From NCBI GenBank assembly GCA_035610365.1, contig CM069433.1:173430882-173494881 (forward strand): a DNA stretch of 64,000 nt, in the 5' to 3' direction. A program made the position numbers and the translations under genes. The stretch comes from Aquatica leii (lineage: Eukaryota; Arthropoda; Insecta; Coleoptera; Lampyridae). The stretch's first letter is position 1, and every line of letters begins with the position of its first letter. The notes below the pieces were generated by a model. The model worked only from the letters and a program-made list of their open reading frames with translations, was not told where the DNA came from and did not search any database. This document shows positions 11,118-23,169 of the stretch, piece after piece.

Positions 11118-12330
11118 GGTTTCTCCACAATATTGAGATACCAAAACCTATTAATAATCCTTTTTTGTACTCGGTATTAGAAAAAACTAGTAAAACAAAT
11201 AAAACGTTGTAATAAAGTATTTCGGTACTTAGGTAGTTTATACGTTGTTGATTCTATGAAGTCAAAGTAGAACGTTTAATTTATGTATTACCGTAGAGAC
11301 TTGAGATTATAAGATCTTGTACTGTAAACTTGTTAATTATTTTGAATTGAATTTTTGTGTTTAATATATATAACAAACAAACAGAATAATCATAACAAAA
11401 TATGTTAAAACCGCTATTATTATAATTTAAGCATCTTAGTAGCAATCAAACCAAACATATCAAACAATCAAATTGTTTCCAATAAAAATAATAAATATAT
11501 AATATAAAATATATAAAGTAAATAAATTTTAAACAAATAAAGCAAAAATTGTAGATAATAAAAAAACAAATTAATACAAAATTGTGAACGCTTTATTAAA
11601 CATTTTAAACTATCTTTTATAATGTTTCATTTCACAACGCATTAGATAACATTTTGGTGCGCGTACAATTTGTTTTAAAAAGATAATAAAATCTACCAAA
11701 AAGTTTAGTATAAGCCTATTACGTGCAAGTACGTACACAATAATTTACAACAATAAAAATAGCTTTGTAAATTATACTGACATAAACGCCTGACTTTATG
11801 GCTCTGTAATTTGCATAAAAATACATGTATATATGCTTTGTTGTAATACGTTTGCTGGGTTCTCATAATGATTTAATTTGTTTGTTTAATTTATTGTTTA
11901 CTTTAACAAACACATAGCCAAACAATTTAGTTTTATAGACCAATTAACGTTTTAGACTCTACTAAATTGTCATTGTTATCTATTATCGAACTCTATAACA
12001 AAGTTTTTAAATTAAAAAAATAAACTCAAAAACTTTTTTAATGCATATTTTTACATTTTTTAAAAATATTAATTGAATATGTGGTTTAATTGTGTTATAA
12101 ATTAATTTAATAAAACAATAGAATACTACTGTGTTTAATAACTTTAATACTTTGGGTATGTGAACCCATCCTTGTTTTGTGAGTCTAAAATTAAATTAGT
12201 TATTATTGTTTTAGTAAAGGTTTTGGTTTTCAATACATTCAAAAATATTAATTTTAAAGTAACTGTATAAATAATGTAATATTTTAAAACATAGATAACG
12301 TTTAAAACAACTTTATTACTTTAGACATAA
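11118..12330. other. very AT-rich stretch, nothing recognised
   Basis: No open frame of note, no repeat structure seen. Confidence 0.6.
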
Positions 12331-12670
12331 TTAAAAAAACAAAGAACTGGAAATCAAAAAAGATTAGAGAAGCTATTGAAATTATCAAACATCCTAACAA
12401 TTTCAATAGAGACAGTGGTTACAAACTTTCTGACACATGGTTACCTGTTATTTCTTAATCTTAATTTGTCCACCATTGACACTTAAGCTACGTCTAGAGT
12501 TTTTATGGTGGTTTTCCTTTAGACCTTCGAGCGAAAGTTATTGTTTTTAGTTACCTTACTTTTTTTATAATTGTCAAATTAATTTAATTTTTGCCTGACG
12601 AAGAACTTAGACAAAGTTCGAAAGCTAGCAATTGTATTTCTAAATAAATAATACACCATTGACCAAAAAA
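12331..12670 (+). mobile_element. Penelope-like 3' end, third lineage
   Basis: The plus strand from about 12348 reads IREAIEIIKHPNNFNRDSGY then KLSDTWLPVIS and stop, the C-terminal signature of Penelope-like ORFs (compare the 4581-4841 copy). A UTR of about 200 bp follows. It contains CTGACGA, one base, a perfect 6-bp stem GAACTT/AAGTTC and GAAAGCTAGC at 12595-12628, the same hammerhead-like order as in the other copies. Sequence divergence marks it as a different subfamily. Confidence 0.75.
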
Positions 12671-13309
12671 AAATAATTTCATAACTTTATTACTATTATA
12701 TTAAAAAAAAGTGTAATATAACTTGTAATTGTTCACTTGATTAAGAAATTTTTAATCGTTTTAGTTAGTTTTTTTTTTCAAAATGTGTTACGTAAAATCA
12801 GTTTTTTGATTACTTGTATTGAAAGGTTTAGATTAAATATATGTTACACATATACCTTTTATTATTGTAAAATTTTCTTTTGCCTACATTGCTAGATTAA
12901 TTGTGTAACACATTTATTGAAAAATCTAATTCAAACTGAAGATAAAAAAAGTTTAAGTGCGTGTAACTTTAAACGCGGTTGAAATAAAACTTATTTGTCG
13001 TTTGTGACAGATATTACTGAAAAGATTAAATTTAAATAAAAATAAATATTATTTCAAGTTGTTGATTTATCTTTTATTTTTATGTATTCATGAAAAAATT
13101 AAATGACACAACATAAAGCAGCCCAAATAACTAATACGCGAATGTATAATTGGTTGCATAAGCTGAATAGCCCGTTTAATGTAATCATTATTTACAATAA
13201 CGATAACCACAACTATCAAGGCTTTTTAACAAATCTTTTAGTTGAAAAATTTACAAAACAAAAAAGTGAAAACATACTCATTTTGGTACAAAATAGAACA
13301 TTTAGTATT
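12671..13309. other. AT-rich stretch, nothing recognised
   Basis: Only a 75-codon plus-strand frame at 13103-13330, with no family resemblance; probably chance. Confidence 0.5.
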
Positions 13310-13515
13310 TTTTTATTATATAATAAATAAGATACAAGAGAACCGAGGCACTGCTTTACCCAATATTTATTTGTTAAATTAAAAAATGTATTTCGAACTA
13401 ACTTTTCAAAATCAGTACTTTGTTGTGCGATATTGTTTAACGCAACTTTTTTTACGATACTCCATATGGATTCGATTGCATTTCTTGTAACGAAATCCAA
13501 GTCTCTAAATCTCAA
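13310..13515 (-). pseudogene. possible DDE transposase C-terminus (Tc1/IS630-like)
   Basis: The minus-strand frame has RNAIESIWSIVKK, then FEKLVRNTF and NKYWVKQC. This spacing resembles the end of Tc1/IS630-type DDE transposases (NPIE..W..VK ... W). No upstream catalytic aspartates are readable, so this is a scrap at best. Confidence 0.35.
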
Positions 13516-13822
13516 GGATTTTCCTGTTAAAGCAACAGCATGTTCATAAACGCCATCAATTTTATTTATTCATTGACAAGTTATTTGTTATTTATTAAAA
13601 AAAACCAATGACATAAAGAATAATGTTTTCGGAATGAACAATTCTTTCAGTTTTGCTTTCCATGGATTAAAACTGTAATACGAAACATTTTTTCTGGTTT
13701 TGTACTATAAATGCAATAAATTAATTATTATGTGTTGTAAATTAAACAAACGCGTCGGCCAAGTGCGAGTTAAAGTGATAATACTGTTTATCTTGAATAG
13801 CGAAGAATAAAAGGACCGCGCG

Positions 13823-13855
13823 CTGATGATGACTAATAGCTGTCGAAACACGTGT
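13823..13855 (+). other. hammerhead-like core
   Basis: CTGATGA (13823-13829), one base, a 3-bp stem GAC/GTC closing an 8-base loop, then GAAA and the palindrome ACACGTGT. The order matches a hammerhead core apart from one extra base after CTGATGA. It lies about 100 bp before the first LINE-like sequence; association with that element is a guess. Confidence 0.25.
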
Positions 13856-13949
13856 ACGAGAAGTATTTAATTTATTATAGTTGCTGGGTTATTGTGAAAC
13901 AAATATTTGAATAGCAAAGTTTTAACACATTTTTAAAGGTTTTAAAAAC

Positions 13950-16900
13950 ACAAATGAATATACTTGATGGATTTAACAACATTGGCTAAAAACAGAAGAT
14001 GCAGTGAGCCACTAAGAATTTGAAGGGAAAGAATATAGTGATGTTTATCTAAAACGAGTCCAGGAAGAAAGAAAAGAATTATTACAATATATGATCAAAA
14101 CAAGAAAGAAGCGCTACAATGCAAGATTGATATATAACAAACTAAAAATTAACGAAGAAAAGTGGACAACACAACAACTAAGAATAAGACATAAAAAAAG
14201 AAAATCATCTGGAAATACAACAATCAGAAATTAAAAACACGGAAAATACGAACACAAAAGACAAAAATGAAACGGAGATAAACAATGAAATACAAAATAA
14301 CCCAAAAGAAAAAAAGGCAGAAAACTAGAAAAATGAACGAAACATCACCCCAAAACAAAGATGATAAAGAGTTAAAAAAACCATTACGAATACTAAAAAA
14401 TTTTGACCGCAAGCCAAAAAACTAAACAACAAACTGATCAGAACTGCTACAAATGAAAACGACCGCTATGAACTAGAAATTAGCAAAAAGATACAGAACG
14501 TAAAACAAAAACAAGAAAAAACAGATGTAAGAGCAAGAATAAAAACAGAAAAAAATAAACATCTGAAAATAGGGACGTGGAATATAACATCGTTAACAGG
14601 AAAAGAATGCGAGATCGAAAAAAAGATGAAACACTGTGATATAAAAATTATGGGACTAAGCAAAACAAAGAAAAAAGGATTAGGAAGTAAATTACTAATA
14701 AATAAATATAAATTATACTACTCAGAAAGTCATGGAAAACAAAGAAAAAAAAGGAGTAGGTTTAATTATAGCTGAGGTAGTAGATAATGCAGTAAGTAAA
14801 TTTACCATTACACGAAAAAATAAGTATAATACAAATGTATGCACCAGTAAAAGGAGCAAGAAAACAAAAAATTTTAGACTTCTACTTTATTCTACAAATA
14901 CTTTTAGATAAAATTAGAGAAGAAAACGATCAAATAATGATCATGGGCGACTGAAATGCAAAAATTAGAAATGACTTAAATAAAGATATGGGTTCCATGG
15001 GAAAACATAAAGAAGAAAGATTAATAATAATGGGAAGAAAATGATAGAGTTTTGCCAACTAAATGCAATAGAAATTGGAAATACTGGAGACAACTGCTAG
15101 AGGTCATTCGTAGCAGTAGAAAGAAACGCTAAAAATATAGTTTATTACATACAAACAACACAGATTAGTAGCAGCAGCATAATTAGTATTAGTATGAGAA
15201 AAACCAAAAGAATATGAAAATACTAATACATAGAGTATCAAGAAAAAACAGACAATGAAGTAAGTAAACAGGACCAAGTGAAAGAAAATTAGATACCAGA
15301 AAAAGGGTGGAGGACTTTTAAAGAAACAATACATACAATAGCAAAGGAAACATGTAAAACAAAAATAAATAAGAATAAAGAAGTAAAAAATCTGCCAAAA
15401 ACTAAAAAATGACATCGAAAAAATATTAAGTAAACGAAATATAACAAAGAAAGTGGTACGAGAAGCAAAAAGGAAAAATTGGGAAGACTTCGGAAAAGAA
15501 ATCGAACAAACATATCAAGGAAATTGTGGAATGCTGTAAGAAGTATGAAAGAAAATAAAAAAAAATAATAAAAAGAATTAAAAAAAAATAATGAATTAAA
15601 AACATATTAAAAGCATACTAAAACTATTGACAGAATTTTTCTAAATGAAACTTGGAAAAGAGCAAAAGAAAAGGATACCACTAGAAATACAATAGAAGAT
15701 AAAGAAATAATTGAGGAAAAAGAAACTAAAGAATATAAATACAGAAGAACTAGATGAAGCAATGAAAACCATCAAACTAGGAAAGGCAAACGGACAAGAC
15801 AAAATAGAACTAGAGATGATAAAATTTCTAGAAGAGAAAGGAAGAGTATGGCTACTAAATAGATTCAAGAAGACATGGGAGACAGAAGAAATTCTACAAG
15901 AGGGGCAAAATTACATTATCATTCCAATGTACAAGAAAAGAGAGTATGCACACTGTGAGAACTATAGAGCTATATGCCTCTCCTCCATCACCTTTAACTT
16001 GTACACCAAAATAGTAGAAAGAAGACTGAGAAAATACATTGACAATATACTTGAAGAAAAACAGGCAGCATTTAGAACAGAAAGACAATAGAAAAAAAAG
16101 AAGACCTAACAGCAGCCTTCGACAGAGGGAAATAATATAGGATAGTCTAAAACAAATAAAGGTACTGTTGAAATTAGTAAGAATGATAAGAAGTATCTAT
16201 AAAACAGTAAAAGCAATAGTTAAAATAAATGGAGAGGAATCAGACTTTTCTAGATGGAAGTAGGAATAAAACAGGGTGATAGTTTAAGCCCACTACTCTT
16301 TACTGTAAACATAGACATATTGTTAAAAAAATACTACGACAAGAACCAAACAAAGCCAGACAGAGATAAGATATAATAATCTACTACTAATTAAAATCGA
16401 CTGCTTAATATATGCAGACGATATAGTGTTAGTATCAGATAACTACAAAAAGATGAAACTGCTGACGACAATATGAAGTGAAGAAATAGAAAAGCTAGGA
16501 ATGAAAATTAATATAAAGACATGTAAAACAATGATGATAAATAACAAGAACAAAAAAGAATATAGAGAAATATACATTAAAGAAGAAAAACTAGAGAATG
16601 TAACAACATTCGAATATGTAGAAAGTGTAATAAGAGAAGATGGGAAGATAAATAAGGAAGCAAATAACAGATAAATAAAAGTGTTAAAATCTATTACGCG
16701 TTAAATAAGACAATTTTTGAAACACGAGAAATAGACAAGAAAACTAAAATAAAAGTGTATAACACAGTGATGATACCAATTCTTACATACGTGAGTGAAA
16801 CGTGCGCAATACAAGATAAGCAAGAAGTAAAAATTAATGCGGTAGAAATAAAAATTTTTAGAAAGGTTGCAGCAATAACAAAAATGGATAGAAAGCAAAA

Positions 16901-17228
16901 CGAAGAAATAAGACAAATGACACAAAAAGAAACAATCACAACGAAAATAGAAATGGAACAGCTTACCTGATATGGACACATAATACGGACAAAACAAAAT
17001 AGATTAGTAAAAAAAATAGTAGAAATAGGCAGAGTAGGCAAAAGAAGAGTAGGAAGACCTAAAAAGAATTCAATACAAAGAATAGAAGAATTAGGAAAAA
17101 AAGAGGGAAGGCGATAGCAGAAATTAACAATCTAGCACGGGATCGAACGGGATGGAGAAAGTGAGTATCAGAAGAAATCTAATCCAACACTCTTAAGGGT
17201 ATAAAGAGTATGGAAGAAGAAGAAAATT
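13950..17228 (+). mobile_element. APE-type non-LTR retrotransposon (LINE), decayed
   Basis: This is a LINE relic whose coding strand is strikingly A-rich. It runs from an A-rich ORF-like segment through endonuclease and RT to a C-terminal GRPKK segment, and ends in a GAAGAAGAAGAAAAT tail. The 5' boundary is approximate. The clade is unassigned. A related 5' piece lies on the minus strand at 59280-59900. Confidence 0.85.
14560..17190 (+). pseudogene. LINE endonuclease-reverse transcriptase, broken
   Basis: The endonuclease begins HLKIGTWNITSL with TKKKG (strand 2 of APE nucleases). The catalytic GD-x-N segment near 14940 reads MGD-stop-NAKI, a TGG to TGA change. RT follows: LGKANGQDKI (about 15780), YKK...CENYRAICLSS (about 15930-15980), EVGIKQGDSLSPLLF (about 16257-16305, frame-shifted) and the catalytic IYADDIVLVSD near 16410. 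The C-terminal region has YVSETCAIQDK, IFRKVAAITKMDRKQNEEIR, YGHIIRTKQNRL and GRPKK, a tail common to many insect LINE ORF2 proteins. There are many stops and frameshifts. The T-rich open frames on the opposite strand (14224-16091) are artefacts of this A bias. Confidence 0.85.
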
Positions 17229-17299
17229 AAATAAAAACAAATTTAACGCAAAAATACTTACGAAACATTGTAAAAGTAAATTGAAACAAAATATTATTT

Positions 17300-18330
17300 C
17301 AGAAAAAATGACTGAGCCAAAGTATAATAAACGCAAAATGGAAACAAGTTAAGATGTTCAAAAGTAGCCAAAGTGATTTGAAGAATTAACAAATGATATT
17401 TCGGCTGACCATAAAAACAATTTCGAAGAGGTCGACCTTACTTCAAATAATGAACAGTTGACAGAACCTGAACAAGAAAAAAGTGAAGCAGTAGATAGAA
17501 CCCTGCAGAAGACTATAGTGACCCACACTAACCCGAATGAATGATTTGACAAAATGGTATAAATCACACCCTGTTACAAATGTTTGTATTACAGCTTATA
17601 ACGCAAATTACTGGTTCAATAAATAAGACTCGCAAAACAAAAATTTTACATTTATATTGTGTGCTATTGATTACCTAAGTGTTCATGAACAGTTACTAGC
17701 ATTCAGGAGGAGGTGCAGCTTTAAGTAGTATATACCAAGTAAGGCAGCAAAGTATGAAGTAAAGTTATTTATTTTGTTAGAATGCAAGAATGCCTATACC
17801 ATTAAATTACAGGCTTATGTTGAAAGGCAACTTGATGGTTCATTTCAAATAAGTAACTTACCTAAAAAATATGTTCTACGATTGTTAATATAAATATTTT
17901 AGGAGACAACTAGTTTACCATCATTTCTCTGTCAAGAACACTACTAAACAAGATAACATATTGCAACGTTCGAGAAATTATTCTCAAGTTCCAGAAGCGA
18001 TACAAATGAATCATAAGGAGTTATCTTAGCAATTCGAAGACGGCAGTGTTAAGAAGACTATTCAAGTTTAAATAAATAAGTGATTAACGCGTGCGTTTGA
18101 GATAAATATACGAAGTATAACCTTGTACGTGATTTTAAAGTAACTAATAAGTTTTAAATTAAAGTTATCCGCGGACTTTATCTTCGTGTAAAGGGTTTTA
18201 TTAAATATCCTTTGGTACAGAGCTTTTGTAAATGATTGAATCCCACGTGACACATATGTTAGGCCACCAACATTGCTTGGATTGGTATAACGTAAAAAAA
18301 TTACTAAATGAAAAATTTGATTTGTAACCT
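17300..18330 (+). pseudogene. piggyBac-like transposase relic 1
   Basis: An acidic N-terminal-like stretch (EELTNDISADHKNNFEEVDL) lies near 17380-17440. After a gap, the plus strand at about 17680 gives HEQLLAFRRRCSFK then YIPSKAAKYEVKLF and LQAYVERQLDGSF. This is the DDE core of piggyBac transposases (usual form DEQLLAFRGRCSF..YIPSKPAKYGIK). The first catalytic Asp before EQLL is replaced by His. The frame is interrupted at 17961 by a solo LTR with a CATAT duplication, and the LLNKITY / VRPPTL segments on either side join plausibly. Stops and missing parts make it inactive. The zinc ribbon at 19586 may be its lost C-terminus. Confidence 0.7.
17962..18252 (+). mobile_element. solo LTR, gypsy family, in piggyBac relic 1
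   Basis: Begins TGCAACGTTCGAGAAATTAT, matching the 21800 LTR (TGAAACGTACGAGGAATTAT), and shares GTGTTAAGAAGA.TATTCAAG and GTATAACCTTGTACG with it. The direct repeat CATAT flanks it at 17957-17961 and 18253-18257. It is shorter than the 414- and 463-bp relatives because its 3' part is deleted. Confidence 0.65.
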
Positions 18331-19580
18331 CTAAACTAAGATTAAGTAATTAATTAAAAACGGTAACACATCAATAACAATACCTGTTTATTTAAAATAA
18401 AAATAGGTAATAACATTTATTTAAAATTTATAACCGATGTTTAATATGTTGTTGTTTAGCTGCAATACTAGTGTTAATTCTTCTCTTTAAATTTTGGAAA
18501 ACATTGATCAACCATAACTTTGTACGGAGTCATCGAAAGCTTCTTTTTTAGTGCTTTGTGGCAAGTTTCTACTAATAATCTTAAAAATTGAATGCTTATA
18601 AATAAATTTTGCCACCGTTTCATTAGGACTTTGTTTCATGCGATTGCGAATTTCTTCTTTCCTTTTTCCTGTTTTTCCTTGCAAATGTAATTCTCATAAA
18701 AATCAATTAAATAAAACTTGTATACGTCGTCGGCAAGCATCATAAGTAAAGTTTCCTTCTAGAAAATATTCGTTGAATTTATCGGTGCAACTTTGAAGAG
18801 AATACGATCAAGTTTTATCAGGATTGCGAGTATCACTTCTCAGTTTGAAAATGCGTCATACAATGACGGTGACTTCTTCAATAGTAAACATCGTAAGAAG
18901 TCATTACGTAATATCAAATTACAAAAGTTGGACCTCAATATTACAGCTGCTATTTAGTACTTAGAGATCATTTCACGACTAAAGAACCGCGAGGTGCGCG
19001 TCGGATAAATACGGAATTTGACGATCATGCAAAATAAATTCTAACTAAAAACATCATCTGTAAACGATGTACATTAACTGTAATGGTTTACCTTTAATTG
19101 AACTAAAAAGTGAATGCATACAAGACGATGAATATAATATAAAAAAATATAAAACACAAAGATAAAAAAGAGTTTGTAACAACTTGTGGAATAAATGTGG
19201 ACACTTCAAACTCCGTATGAAAAGTGCAAACGTTTTTTGGTTAGCTAGTGTATTGACATTCGGAACAAAATTGGTTTCTGCGCAGCGGTTCTTTAGTCTT
19301 GAAATGAACTCTACTAACAGAAACACAAAAAGTGCTGAATAGTTATGATTATAACAATTTTAGAATGTAAAAAATAGAGAATAAATAAAACGACGAAAAA
19401 TAATACCCGATGTCAACAAAACGTCAAACGAAAATGTCAAAAATGTTACTAAACGGTAACACCTGCGGTAACACTACCAACCTAAAACAACCATAATGCT
19501 CAACTCATACATCACGTGAGAAATGGGTTTTAAAGAAAGCCCTGTATATCTTTTAGTAAGAAAATAAGAGCAAGCTGATG
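18331..19580. other. no clear gene
   Basis: A broken minus-strand reading at 18480-18900 (KEEIRNRMKQSPNETVAKF) faintly resembles a retrotransposon gag but is not convincing. Otherwise nothing. Confidence 0.4.
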
Positions 19581-19585
19581 GTGAG

Positions 19586-19780
19586 GTGGTTGAATACACT
19601 GGATCGCGTGGTCGATGTTGGCATTGTGGACGACAAAAAAATAACACTTATAAAAAATGGTGCTTCAGATGTCACCGCTGGATTTGCGGTGAGAATTTGC
19701 ACGAAGTATGCATAAATTGTATTGAAAATTCAAAATTAGTTTATTATTCATTTGTTAAATTTAAGAGTTATTTAAAATAA
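19586..19780 (+). pseudogene. possible piggyBac C-terminal zinc ribbon
   Basis: Short frame with GRCWHCGRQ, WCFRCHRWICGE and VCINC: three paired-cysteine clusters. The layout resembles the Cys-rich C-terminus of piggyBac-like transposases, as seen at 36813-37076 in relic 3. It lies 1.3 kb downstream of, and in the same orientation as, relic 1. No upstream DDE domain is directly attached. Confidence 0.4.
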
Positions 19781-21799
19781 TACTTAATAAGGATTTTTTT
19801 TAAAATCGACACTGTTTAAAATCAGAAAAGAATTTTCCATGTTTTCAACAATTAGTAAGTGGGTGGCAAATTTGGACTTTAAATTAGTTCGTATATTTTT
19901 CGGGGATTTTATAAGCTTGGTAGCACAGAACTTGCTGTTTTTAAATAGCGGAAACTACGTAAGCTGTGAGGTGAGCGTTAATTTAAGTTACTCACAAGTC
20001 GTATTTAAAGTAGCAACGATGCCAGGTTTTTTAGAGTGGGCACAAATGGCCACAACCTTTTTGGAGTCGGAACATTCATTTGCGTAAAAATAACAGTTTC
20101 AATGAGGTTTAAAAAATAATTGGATTTTTTATTTTTCTAATAAAATTAGTTTTATTCAAAAAATTGTTTTCTCCAACTTAGGTGGGCACCCTAGTAAACA
20201 AAATGGGCATGTGCCTACCCAGGTAACCACCTGGCGCCGTTGCTGGTTTAAAGAAGTTCTACTGGAAAAAATTATTTAAACCCTGGTTAATTTCCTTGTT
20301 GATTTGAAATTTTTTGTTACATATTACTCGAAATACTATTTGCTTGTGCCGGTTTGGTTAAAAAAGGGTAGGGCAGCAATGTACATTTGTAAAGGGAGAG
20401 AGTCTCCAGCATCGATTTTGTACCTCTAGTTTATGGCAATTGCTAAATAAACTTCTTTGAAAGTACCAATTTATTTAATTTTAATAATTCGAGGTTAAGC
20501 TCGTCCAAGTAGTCAAACCAACGACTATCGAAGGATTCGTTTTATAAAGAATACAATTTTACAACATAAAATAGAAAAATTTAACACAAACAAACATTCA
20601 TAATATAGTTTGTAAATTAGCCTTTAGTCTGATATTACACATAATTTTATTTTGTAATTCAAATAATTAGATACGCTTTTTCCAATTTTATTTAATTTTG
20701 TTTGAAATAATGTAGACTAAACACACAATTGCCATCTATAAAAGAGAAAAAATAGAAATTATTGGGTTGCTAAAAAATTATGACTAAATTAAATTAAAAA
20801 TACGTATCTAACCATTTTTTATAGTAGTAAATACTAACATTTTTACACATTACATATATGATTCAATTTTTTTTGTTTTTGTTTTTTTATGCAATTGTTG
20901 CACAGTTTTATATAATCGTAGTTTAAGTATTCTATTACTGTCTATTATTGTTTATTTTTATTTTAAGCACAGTGTGTATAATTTTATTAAAAGTCGCTCA
21001 ATGATATTCTTGTGACATTAATACATATCGTTATATATTTATCTCAAATAAAATCAATACAAAATTTAAACACACATGTGCACAGCTTTCGGTGTATTTT
21101 ATTTGCTTTTTATAACACGTAGTGGAATTGGTTTACAAATAATTGCTTAACTTAATTGTCAATATAGGTTTAATGTATTATACTGTTTTTTTAAGCTTTT
21201 TATAATTAATTAGTAGCTAGAATATTAACAGTGTAAACAAATTATTGGTTTATCATTGTTGTTTGTCTCACTTTAATTCATATTTTTTATTTATTTAAAT
21301 TTTGAAACTTGTATATTTAGTACCTGACGTATTATTTGTTTAATTATTTTAAAATATATGTTTATATATACGTTTAATATACGAAACTATAAATATTAAA
21401 ACAAACTAAAAATGTTCTCTAATTATAACTTACTAAAAACCCACATTAAGGTGCAACAAAAACAAACTAAATTTTTTTTTGATTCAATACCTTGAGATTT
21501 TTTTATTCACTGCGTATGTAAATTATGTATTTTGCGCAACGCAGTTACGCAATGCACAAGAAATTCAAGGCATTTTTTACGTCATCTTTTAATTGTATTT
21601 TGGTGCAAGCGGTCGTTTTTTGTCCTGCAAGCTACAGCATGGCCACATGTTTACTTTAAATTTGTAATTGAATTTGTATTTGTCAGTATATCGACAATGA
21701 TCTTTGTGCATTTGTTGTAAATTCAAATGAGTGTTGTTTTTTTCTACGTACAACATTTTTATGTATGTACATATGTATACGTCGTTTTTTCTTTGATAC
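19781..21799. other. AT-rich stretch, nothing recognised
   Basis: An 82-codon frame at 19839-20087 has no family resemblance. The rest is AT-rich without repeats or domains that I can see. Confidence 0.5.
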
Positions 21800-22213
21800 T
21801 GAAACGTACGAGGAATTATTTTCAAGTCCGAGAACTTTTGCGAGATTTTTGTACATTTCCAGAAAGTTCACGGAAAGATGTGAAACATTCGCGAACGTTT
21901 CCCCAAAACGTATAAATGCGGTGCAAACAAACCATAGGGCAGTTATTCCCGTAATGTGAAGGCGACAGTGTTAAGAAGATTATTCAAGTTTAAATAAATA
22001 AGTAATTAACGAGTGCGTTTCAGATAAATATACGTAGTATAACCTTGTACGAGACTTTAGTGTAAACAAACAATAAGCATTAAATAGTTATTCGTGCGAT
22101 ATAAATTGTGTAAGTGTTTTTATTAAATATTCTTAGATTTAATGAATTCGGTTAGTTATAAACGTGCACATATTTTTAATAGAAATAAATTCGTTTTAAT
22201 AATAAACGTTACA
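21800..22213 (+). mobile_element. solo LTR, gypsy family
   Basis: Starts TGAAACGTACGAGGAATTA and ends AAACGTTACA, like the LTRs of the full element read on its coding strand (TGAAACGTCC...AACGTAACA). Shares the AGTTATT..C..GAATGTGAA and GTTAAGAAGATTAT blocks. The 4-bp duplication ATAC flanks it (21796-21799 and 22214-22217). No internal region, so it arose by LTR-LTR recombination. Confidence 0.8.
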
Positions 22214-22217
22214 ATAC

Positions 22218-23165
22218 GAATTTTTGTTTTTGAATGTGTACGTGATTTCTTCTGTTCGTTATTGTGATGCGTTAGTGTTTTACGATTACGATTTCTACCA
22301 ATTTCCGTTATGTTTCCAATTACGATTTGTATGCAAGATGTTAGTCTATGTCTAAATTTGATCATTTTTCCATGCGTTATGTTCTGAAACTAATTTGATT
22401 TGTGATTTTGTTACAATACGTTTATGAATTTGTGTGAATCTTTCGTATTTAACCTTGTAAATGCTGTCTTTAAAAGATATTTTAAAATTATGTTTATTAT
22501 TATTTTTGGGTTTAAATATATGTCATAATTTTATTTTGACAAAATATTGTGGCGTTCAAAATTACATTTACGTTTTTTTTTCTAATTAAAATACAATCTC
22601 TAAGTACGGTGAAATTTTTATAACCCAAATTTATAAATTTGTATATATATTGTTTCAGATCACAATGCTCTATGTCCATATTTTTTGTTTTTATGTTAAT
22701 AAATTAATTATATTAACAATTAATAAATTGGTGCATTATTTTCATTATTTTGTATGGTAATTAAACTATGAAAGTAAATTACATAAATGGCACCCAACAA
22801 TTGACTTTTTTATGCGTTATATGTTTCGATATTTAAAAAAAATTGCTGTGCTAACAATTATATAATAAAAATAATGATCTTTGGTTCTTTTAAATGTTCT
22901 TTATTAAAACGGATTTTAGTTTTAAACCAGTTTTTAATATATTTAAAATGTTTAACTTTTAATCATTGAAAAGTATGACAAAGTTTCTAGATATTGATGC
23001 CTCACAACTTGATTGACCCACTATTTATTTAACAAAACAAAAGAAGCACATTAGGTGTTGACACGTCAGTAAGTGCATGAAAAAAGATATTGTAACATCT
23101 AACTGTAATGTACGTTTCTTCTTCTAAGATTCTATACAGAAAGACGCAACAGCAAATACTAATCC
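22218..23165. other. AT-rich stretch, nothing recognised
   Basis: No supported feature. Confidence 0.5.
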
Positions 23166-23169
23166 TTAA

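Noticed and set aside
14224-16091. Several Phe-rich minus-strand open frames resembling membrane proteins
   Set aside because: They are the complement of the A-rich LINE coding strand, which has recognisable endonuclease and RT motifs.
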